Part shown: positions 16,122 to 22,273 of the stretch, piece by piece
How the letters are laid out: every line of letters starts with the position of its first letter
How positions within the stretch are numbered: position 1 is the first letter of the stretch
Assembly: GCA_049323795.1 (NCBI GenBank)
Contig: JBMOOH010000005.1
Coordinates: 62,001 to 126,000 of the forward strand
Direction: 5' to 3'
Source: JAOADN01 sp049323795
Lineage (GTDB): Bacteria > Pseudomonadota > Alphaproteobacteria > Rhodobacterales > Rhodobacteraceae
Length of the DNA: 64,000 bases
Program-made: the position numbers and the translations under genes
Notes under the pieces: generated by a model
What the model was told of the DNA's origin: nothing
What the model saw: only the letters and a program-made list of their open reading frames with translations
Databases searched by the model: none

Positions 16122-16325
16122 GGAAAGCGTGACCCCGCGGCGGTCCCGTGCCCGACCCGCCCGGGTCGCCGCACCGGGGCTGCGGGAACCGGCACGGGCG
16201 GTCGCGCGTTTGAAGAAACCCGCCTGCCCTCCCTGTAATCGCCCTGCGCAGGGCGCGTCCATATCGCGGCGAGTTTCGCTGATCGCGGCCCGCCGGAACT
16301 GTCAACCGCCAATGGGAGAATCGAG

Positions 16326-16532
16326 ATGACCAAGCTGGAAATCGTCACCGGGTCGGGCACGGAGCCTGCGTCCGACGGATGCTGCTCGTCCGGGGGCCAT
16401 GCTGCCGGGGGCGCGTCCGCGCAGGAGCATCCGCAGCAGCACCGCCGGGCCGACGCACCTGTCGTGCCCGCGACCGCGAAGCCCGCGAAGTCGGACGGCG
16501 GGCACCGGTCGGGCGGCTGCTGTTGCTCGTGA
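16326..16532 (+). CDS. small Cys/His-rich protein, metallothionein-like composition
   Basis: This 68-residue protein has no family I recognise. It has two cysteine clusters, one at C19-C20 (DGCCSSGGH) and one at the very C-terminus (SGGCCCS, C65-C67), with five His spread between. Cysteine pairs plus His suggest binding of a soft metal such as Cu(I). There is no signal peptide, so it should be cytoplasmic. The ATG follows GGGAGAATCGAG, a good binding site, which supports a real gene. It lies 75 bases before the metal ATPase gene, separated by a strong stem-loop. The metal role is inference from composition and neighbours. Confidence 0.6.
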   Translation: MTKLEIVTGSGTEPASDGCCSSGGHAAGGASAQEHPQQHRRADAPVVPATAKPAKSDGGHRSGGCCCS

Positions 16533-16542
16533 GCACTTGAAA

Positions 16543-16574
16543 CCGCGGCGCAGTGGGCGTCTTCTGCGCCGCGG
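16543..16574 (+). terminator. intercistronic stem-loop (possible attenuator)
   Basis: CCGCGGCGCAG and CTGCGCCGCGG form 11 perfect base pairs around a 10-base loop. It sits between the Cys-rich gene and the ATPase gene. No T tract follows, so it may be a weak terminator, an RNA-stability hairpin or an attenuator giving more message for the first gene. Confidence 0.5.
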
Positions 16575-16607
16575 GTTCCTATCATCCTCCCCGAAGAAGG
16601 CAGATCA

Positions 16608-19116
16608 ATGACCACGACCAGAACATTCGGCTTCAGCGCCTCGGCGGACCGTCTCGCCCATCTCGGGATCGAGCGGAAACTCGCCACGGTTCCTGGCGTG
16701 ATCTCCGCGTCGGCCAATCCGGCCGGCCTGTCCGTCTCGGTGACCTACGATGAAACCCGGACCACCCCGGAGATCCTGGGCAGGGCGATCGAGGACTGCG
16801 GATACCACTGCTCGGGCGAGGCTCTGCCGAAGCATGTCTGCGCCGCCGGGGCGACCGGCGCCCCCGACGCCGAAGGCCACGCCGGGACGGGGATGGACGG
16901 CCACCGCCACGCCGGTCACACGGCGGGGGGCGGCAGGGACAGGTCGGCCCATGCCGGACACGCGATGCCCCCGNNNNNNNNNNGGCGCGGCCCATTCGGG
17001 GCATGGCGCGGCAGGGGGCGGCAAGGCAGGGGGCGGCAAGGCAGGGGGCGGCAAGGCGGCGGCGCCGGCGGGTCACGACCAGATGGCGCACGAGATGGGC
17101 CATGGCTCGGGCGACATGCAGTCGATGGCGCGCGACATGCGCAACCGCTTCTTCGTGGCCCTCGTCTTCGCCATCCCGGTCTTCCTCTATTCGCAGGCGG
17201 GCACGCTGTTCGAAGGCGAACTGCCCCTGCCCCCGGGGATCGACCTGAAGATCTTCCTCTTCATTCTCGCCACCCTGGCGATCGTCTATCCGGGATGGCC
17301 CTTCTATGTTGCGGCGGTCCGGGCGATGCGCAACGGCGTCCTGAACATGGCCGTTCTGGTCCTGATGAGCGTCGGGACCGGCTATGCGTTCTCTGTCGCC
17401 TCGACCTTCCTCTTCGACGGCGAGCAGTTCTTCGAGGCGGCCTCGGTCCTGATGGTCTTCATCCTGCTCGGCCACTGGCTCGAGATGCGCGCGCGGGCGG
17501 GGGCCTCGGAGGCGATCCGGCTGCTCATGGACCTCGCCCCGCCGATGGCGACGGTCCTGCGCGACGGCCGCGAGGTCGAGATCCCCACCGCCGAGGTCGC
17601 GCTGGGCGACACCGTGATCGTGCGGCCCGGCGGCAAGATCCCGGTGGACGGGACGATCCTCGAAGGCTCCTCCTCGGTCGACCAGTCCATGCTGACGGGC
17701 GAATCCATGCCCGTGTCGAAAGGACCCGGCGACAGCGTGATCGGCGCCACGATCAACAAGAGCGGCACGCTGCGCTACGAGGCGACGCGGGTCGGCGCCG
17801 ACACCGCCCTCGCGCAGATCGTCAAGCTCGTCCAGGAGGCGCAGAACTCCAAGGCGCCGTCCCAGCGTCTGGCCGACCGCGCCTCGGAATGGCTCGTCCT
17901 TCTCGCGCTCCTCATCGGGATCGGCGCCTTCCTCGTCTGGTATGGCTGGATCGGCGCGCCGCTGATGTTCGCCATCACGGTCATGATCACCGTCTTCGTC
18001 ATCGCCTGCCCGGATGCGCTGGGGCTGGCCACGCCCATGGCGGTCATGGTCGGGACCGGCCTCGCCGCGCGGAACGGCATCCTGATCAAGAACGCCTCGG
18101 CCCTCGAGGAGGCGACGAAGCTCACCGCCATCGTCTTCGACAAGACCGGAACCCTGACCGTCGGCGAGCCGAAGGTGGTCGAGCTTGTCACCGCCGAGGG
18201 CATCGCCGAGGCCGACCTGCTGACCGCCGCCGCCGCACTTGAGACGGGCTCGGAGCATCCGCTCGCCAAGGCGATCATCGAGCGCGCCGAGGGTCTGACC
18301 TACCAGCCCGGTACCGATTTCGCGGCGATCGAGGGGCTCGGCGCCTCGGCGCGGGTCGCGGGCCGGGAGGTTCTCGTCGGCAACACCCGGCTGATGGAAG
18401 AGCGCGGCATCGACTGGGGGACCCTGCGCGATCGTTCGACCGAGATGCAGGGGGCCGGCCGCACCGTCGTCCACGTCGCGCGCGACGGCCGCCTGATCGG
18501 CCTCGTCGCCATCGCCGACGCCGTCCGCCCGACCTCGCGCGACACGGTGCGCGAACTCGGGCGGCAGGGCGTCAAGGTCATCATGCTGACCGGCGACAAC
18601 GCCGGCACCGCCCGGCGCATCGCCGACGGCCTCGGGATCGAGACCATCCTCTCGGACGTGCTGCCGGGGCAGAAGGCCGACAAGATCAAGGAACTCCAGG
18701 CGCAGGGCATGCGAGTGGGCATGGTCGGCGACGGCATCAACGACGCCCCGGCGCTGACCCAGGCCGATGTCGGATTCGCCATCGGCGCGGGCACCGACGT
18801 GGCCATGGAGAGCGCCGATGTCGTGCTGATGAAGAGCGACCCCTTCGACGTCTACCGCGCCGTCCTCATCTCCCGCGCCACCCGGCGCAAGATGATCGAG
18901 AACCTCTGGTGGGCGGCCGGCTACAACACCTTCGCCTTCCCCATCGCGGCCGGGCTCTTCTATCCCTTCGTGCTCAGCCCCGAGGTCGCGGCCCTGTCGA
19001 TGTCGGGAAGCTCGGCCATCGTCGCGATCAACGCACTGCTTCTGAAGCGCACGAGACTGAACGTGGTCCCGCGCCAGACGACGCAGCAACAGCAGCTCGA
19101 GGAGACGGCAGCATGA
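16608..19116 (+). CDS. heavy-metal P1B-type ATPase with CPD motif, interrupted by assembly gap
   Basis: This is an inner-membrane metal exporter of the P1B family. The first part (16608-16973) encodes an HMA-like fold lacking the usual GMTCxxC motif (it reads GFSASADR), then DCGYHCSGEALPKHVC and a His-rich linker. The second part, after the N run, is in a different apparent frame and encodes the His/Gly/Lys-rich linker, membrane helices, the ion-path motif IACPDALGLATP (CPD, not CPC), DKTGTLT, SEHPLAKA and GDGINDAPAL. CPD replaces the CPC of CopA and CPH of CopB-type pumps, so metal preference is uncertain; Cu(I) is a reasonable guess. The frame change coincides with the gap and is probably an artefact. 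The stop overlaps the next start (ATGA). Confidence 0.85.
16974..16983. other. assembly gap (10 N)
   Basis: Ten undetermined bases split the metal ATPase gene in its His-rich linker, just before a 15-base tandem repeat. The apparent reading frame differs on the two sides, so the true missing length is probably not 10. Confidence 0.98.
17011..17055 (+). repeat. 15-base tandem repeat encoding GGGKA units
   Basis: Three identical 15-base copies (GCAGGGGGCGGCAAG) encode a Gly-Gly-Gly-Lys-Ala repeat in the ATPase linker. They lie immediately after the assembly gap, which probably arose because more copies of this repeat could not be assembled. Confidence 0.85.
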
Positions 19117-19631
19117 GCACCGAAGCAAGGTCACCCACCCGCAGGAACATTCTGGCCCTGCCGCTTGCCGGCCTCGCGGCCTCGGCGGTTGCCGGCGCCG
19201 CGGTCGCCTCGGGCCCGCAGGGCGAGGCGGCCCAGGCGGGCGGTTCGCAGGTCGTGGACGGTGTCCTGGCCTATCTCGGCGTGCTTCCCGCCGCCATCGT
19301 CCGGGGCCATCCGGCATCCCATCCCGAAGGTGCCATGCACGGGGGCCCGACCGAGGGACGGCACGCGTTCCACCTTGTGCTCGCGCTCTTCGACGCCGCC
19401 TCGGGCGCGCGGATCGAGGAGGCAGAGGTCGGGGTCAACATCATGGGCGTCGGGCATATTCCGGCGGACACGATCGCGCTCGATCCGATGAAGATCGCCG
19501 GCACGGTCACCTGGGGCGCGTTCGTGGAACTGCCCGGACGCGACCAGTACAGGCTCGACTTCAGCGTCGCGACCATGACGCCGAAGCGGTCGCTGACCTT
19601 CCACTTCGTGTTCGACGACTCCAGCAACTGA
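19113..19631 (+). CDS. exported protein coupled to the metal ATPase
   Basis: This 172-residue protein has a signal peptide with a twin-Arg (TRRNILALPLAGLAASAVAGAAVA). The mature part has GRHAFHLVLALFDAASGARIEEAEVGVNI and ends in RDQYRLDFSVATMTPKRSLTFHFVFD. This looks like a small beta-sandwich domain, in the style of FixH/YtkA-like or copper-resistance periplasmic proteins, with His pairs (H69, H74, H85, H89 region) available for metal. I cannot assign a family with certainty. The ATG at 19113 overlaps the ATPase stop (ATGA), so the two are translationally coupled and the protein probably receives or buffers exported metal in the periplasm. Confidence 0.7.
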   Translation: MSTEARSPTRRNILALPLAGLAASAVAGAAVASGPQGEAAQAGGSQVVDGVLAYLGVLPAAIVRGHPASHPEGAMHGGPTEGRHAFHLVLALFDAASGARIEEAEVGVNIMGVGHIPADTIALDPMKIAGTVTWGAFVELPGRDQYRLDFSVATMTPKRSLTFHFVFDDSSN

Positions 19632-19723
19632 GCGCGGCCCGGGCTCTGTCCCGCGCCGGCAGGACGCAAGGCCGCGGCGGGGCGCGGCCCCGCAGGGCAC
19701 ATCACCGGGGAACCAGAGGCACC

Positions 19724-20767
19724 ATGACCAGAGAACCGCGCATCCGGGTCGCCGTGAACGGCTACGGCGTCATCGGCAAGAGGGTGGCTGACGCGGTCGC
19801 GCTCCAGTCCGACCTGACGCTCGCCGGGGTCTGCGACGTCGCCGCCGACTGGCGCCCGCGGATGGCCCTTGCGCGGGGCTATGCGCTCTTCGCCGCGACC
19901 CCCGACCATGCCGGGGCGATGCGCGCGGCCGGGCTGGCCGTCGCGGGCACGCTCGACGACCTGCTCGCCGGGGCGGATGTGGTCGTCGATTGCACCCCGA
20001 AACGGATCGCGGCGGCGAATGTCGGGACCTACCGCAAGCGCGGCATCCGCTTCATCGTCCAGGGCGGCGAGAAGCATTCCGTCACCGGCCATTCCTTTGT
20101 CGCCGAAGCCAGCTTTGCCGGCGCGGTCGGCCGGGAGAGCACGCGGGTGGTGTCCTGCAACACCACCTCGATCGTCCGCACGCTGACCGCGCTGAAACGC
20201 GCGGGCCTTCTGGCGCGCGCGCGGGGGACGCTGCTCCGGCGGGCCACCGACCCGTGGGAAAGCCACCTGGGCGGGATCATGAACACGCTGGTGCCGGAGC
20301 CGGAGATCCCCAGCCACCAGGGCCCCGACGCGCAGAGCGTCGATCCGGACCTCGACGTGGTGACGATGGCGGTGAAGGTGCCCGAGACGCTCGCCCACCT
20401 TCACTACTGGTCGGTGCAGATGACCCGCCCGGCCGCGAAGGACGAGGTCCTCGCCGCCTTCCGCGCCTCGTCGCGCATCGCGCTGATCCGCATGGGTGAC
20501 GGGCTGGACGCGCTCAACGCGGTCAAGGAGATGATGGCCGACATGGGCCGCCCGCACGACAACCTCTACGAGGTCGCGCTCTGGCAGGACATGCTGACCG
20601 TGCAGGGCGACGAGCTCTTCTATGCCTACATGGTGGACAACCAGGCGATCGTCATCCCCGAGACGATCGACGCCATCCGGGCGCTGACCGGGCTGGCGGC
20701 CGAGGCGCCCGCCTCGATGGCGCTGACCGACGCCGCGCTCGGGATCGGCGCGATCGGCCGGAACTGA
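19724..20767 (+). CDS. type II (archaeal-type) glyceraldehyde-3-phosphate dehydrogenase
   Basis: This 347-residue enzyme resembles the archaeal phosphorylating GAPDH rather than the usual bacterial GapA. Features are VNGYGVIGKRVADAV (NAD(P)-binding loop), ADVVVDCTPKR, FIVQGGEKH, the catalytic C145 in VVSCNTTS, and VKVPETLAHLHYWSV with its HxH. It oxidises glyceraldehyde 3-phosphate to 1,3-bisphosphoglycerate with NAD or NADP. Length fits the archaeal type. It follows the exported protein by 92 bases with its own AGAGGC site. A second GAPDH next to metal exporters may replace a metal- or oxidant-poisoned GapA; copper and silver are known to attack GAPDH. That role is inference. Confidence 0.88.
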   Translation: MTREPRIRVAVNGYGVIGKRVADAVALQSDLTLAGVCDVAADWRPRMALARGYALFAATPDHAGAMRAAGLAVAGTLDDLLAGADVVVDCTPKRIAAANVGTYRKRGIRFIVQGGEKHSVTGHSFVAEASFAGAVGRESTRVVSCNTTSIVRTLTALKRAGLLARARGTLLRRATDPWESHLGGIMNTLVPEPEIPSHQGPDAQSVDPDLDVVTMAVKVPETLAHLHYWSVQMTRPAAKDEVLAAFRASSRIALIRMGDGLDALNAVKEMMADMGRPHDNLYEVALWQDMLTVQGDELFYAYMVDNQAIVIPETIDAIRALTGLAAEAPASMALTDAALGIGAIGRN

Positions 20768-20888
20768 CCGGAGAGGGGGCAGCGCCTCCCGGCGCCACCC
20801 GATCCGCTCCCATTCCTGATCCCTCGCGTCGGTCCGGCAACCCCTGCGCAGCCCGTGCGCTGCTGCCCCCGCGCGCGGTTCGCCGCGG

Positions 20889-21584
20889 TCAGTCGATCCG
20901 GCGGACGAACCCCGGCCAGCGGTTGAAGGCGAGCTTCTGCACCAGCGCGCCGTCCACCGTCAGGATCTCGGCGGTGATGCTGCCGTCCCCGCCGTCTCCG
21001 ACGGCCCCGAGCTTGAGGCGCGGATTGCCGAGCGCGTCGAGCCGCTCCTGAACCCAGGCACGCACCTTCTCGGGCGTTATCTCGGACGCGGCCGCCGGCG
21101 CGAGGCCGAGCAGCGCCTCAGGGCCCGCGCCGGCGCTCATGCCGGACATGCCGGTCCCGGACATCATGCCCGCCCCGCCCATGCCCGACTCGCCCATGCC
21201 GGACGCATCGCCCATGCCCGACCCGCCCATGCCGGACGCACCGCCCATGCCCGACCCGCCCATGCCAGCCGGCATTCCGGCCGTTCCCGCCGGATGATGC
21301 TGGGCCATCATCTGCATCATCATCTGCATCATCGCCTGCATCGTTCCGGGGGCCATCATCTCTCCCGTCAGGGCATCGGGCGCAGCGGCAGGCGCGGCCC
21401 CCGGCGTCCCGGACGCTGCGGCGTCGCTGCTGTGGTGCGGGTCACCGGCGGACGGTGCGGCGGACGGTGCGGCGGGCGGCGCGGCGGGCGGCTCGGCGGG
21501 CGGCTCGGTCTGGGCGCTCGCGGCACTGATGGTCAGCAGACCGGACAACAGGCCGGCCGACAGATAGCGCAGGTTCACTTCCAT
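20889..21584 (-). CDS. exported methionine-rich protein, probable copper binder
   Basis: This 231-residue protein has a signal peptide (LRYLSAGLLSGLLTISAASAQ), a Pro/Ala linker, a run of Met-rich clusters (MQAMMQMMMQMMAQHH), a three-copy 11-residue Gly-Met repeat and a C-terminal folded domain of about 70 residues (ITPEKVRAWVQERLDALG onward). Met clusters bind Cu(I) in the periplasm in PcoE/SilE/CopA-like proteins, so copper buffering is likely but not proven. The ATG at 21584 is used; a GTG six bases later has better spacing to GGAG and may be the real start. It sits alone, tail-to-tail with the GAPDH gene, between copper genes. Confidence 0.75.
   Translation of the reverse strand: MEVNLRYLSAGLLSGLLTISAASAQTEPPAEPPAAPPAAPSAAPSAGDPHHSSDAAASGTPGAAPAAAPDALTGEMMAPGTMQAMMQMMMQMMAQHHPAGTAGMPAGMGGSGMGGASGMGGSGMGDASGMGESGMGGAGMMSGTGMSGMSAGAGPEALLGLAPAAASEITPEKVRAWVQERLDALGNPRLKLGAVGDGGDGSITAEILTVDGALVQKLAFNRWPGFVRRID
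21177..21275 (-). repeat. 33-base tandem repeat encoding Gly-Met units
   Basis: About three copies of a 33-base unit encode the 11-residue repeat GMGGSGMGGAS with minor changes (GMGD, GMGE). They lie inside the Met-rich exported protein and raise its Met content locally. Confidence 0.8.
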
Positions 21585-21919
21585 ACTCCATGGTTCGCGG
21601 CGTGCAACGATCCGCTCGGGCCCGGCTGGCGCACCCCGGCTGGTGCGGTCCTGCATCGCACCCGCCGCAGACGGCGGGCGGCAGGCCCCTGACCCGATCG
21701 TCCCGCGCCGTGCTGCACGTCCTGCACGGCACAGGTACTAGTAAAGACGCACGTCCGCTCCGCAGGTTACAGCGCTGACCGGCGCCCTGACCGGCCCGGC
21801 GCCCGGAAACGCGAAGGCCTGAAAACGCAAAGCCAAACCCGCCGATCAGGGCGGGGGCTGCCGGCGACAGGAAAAGGACACGCCTCTTCGTCTCTGACTT
21901 CCGTGCTGCGCGGAAACGG
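21585..21919. other. intergenic region upstream of Met-rich gene
   Basis: This 335-base interval lies between the Met-rich gene start and the copZ stop. It holds the promoter of the Met-rich gene. A 6-base inverted repeat, CCGTGC and GCACGG spaced by 10 bases, is at 21708-21729 near a less GC-rich patch with ACTAGT, a plausible promoter area. No CueR-type operator is visible here. Confidence 0.5.
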
Positions 21920-22108
21920 TCAGGCCGGCGCGTATCCCACTTCGGTCAGGGCCGCGACCAGCCGCTCGCGCGGGGCCTGCGACTTGACCTCGACATTGTG
22001 GGTGCCGGTGTCCGCGCTGACCTCGGCCGCCGGGTCTACCGACTGGATCGCCTTGGTCACGCTGCGCACACAGCCGCCGCAGGTCATGTTGTGAATGTGG
22101 AACTTCAT
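21920..22108 (-). CDS. copZ: CopZ-like copper chaperone (HMA domain)
   Basis: This 62-residue cytoplasmic protein is a single heavy-metal-associated domain. It reads MKFHIHNMTCGGCVRSVTKAI, with M8-T-C-x-x-C13 as the Cu(I) site, and ends in the usual EVGYAPA. It should carry Cu(I) to the CopA exporter. The ATG at 22108 follows AGGAGGCGTTC. Divergent from copA with a mirrored copy of the CueR operator 33 bases upstream, it is almost certainly induced by copper together with copA. Confidence 0.93.
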   Translation of the reverse strand: MKFHIHNMTCGGCVRSVTKAIQSVDPAAEVSADTGTHNVEVKSQAPRERLVAALTEVGYAPA

Positions 22109-22140
22109 GAACGCCTCCTGGGGTGTCAACTCCGCCATGC

Positions 22141-22171
22141 GTAAATGGGGCTTCCAGTGATGGCAAGGCAA
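22141..22171 (-). promoter_or_regulatory. CueR-type promoter of copZ
   Basis: Reading leftward, -35 TTGCCT (22171-22166), a 19-base spacer and -10 ATTTAC (22146-22141) enclose the operator core. The 19 bases 22150-22168 are the exact reverse complement of those in front of copA. The elongated 19-base spacer is the hallmark of MerR-family activation. Confidence 0.85.
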
Positions 22172-22210
22172 GGACACAACTCCGTGATCGCGGCGTCATG
22201 CAGTCCCCGC

Positions 22211-22241
22211 TTGACCTTGCCATCACTGGAAGCTTATCTGC
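22211..22241 (+). promoter_or_regulatory. CueR-type promoter of copA
   Basis: TTGACC (22211-22216) is the -35; the -10 lies at about 22235-22241 (TATCTG), leaving 18-19 bases. The spacer contains CCTTGCCATCACTGGAAGC, close to the E. coli copA operator recognised by CueR. The site is 33 bases from the copA start. Confidence 0.88.
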
Positions 22242-22273
22242 GCCGGCCGCCATGGTCTCGAAGGGACTCCGCC

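Larger units (their letters stand above)
15928..16325. other. non-coding, repeat-rich interval
   Basis: This 398-base stretch lies between the sigma factor and the Cys-rich gene. It contains a 12-base tandem repeat (15939-15986) and a GC-rich inverted repeat (16102-16121), each listed separately. Open frames across it look like composition artefacts. It must hold the promoter for the downstream genes, but none is clear. Confidence 0.55.

Noticed and set aside
15513..16238. Possible gene overlapping the sigma factor and the 12-base repeats (AGLRAGLRPGLR)
   Set aside because: Most of it overlaps the sigma factor out of frame; the repeats would encode low-complexity sequence with no support.
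16063..16329. Possible small anti-sigma or regulator gene after the sigma factor
   Set aside because: Arg/Pro/Ala-rich, no membrane or zinc-binding motif, and it overlaps the start of the Cys-rich gene.
16974..16983. Frameshift or pseudogene in the metal ATPase
   Set aside because: The frame change falls on an N run; all catalytic motifs are intact.
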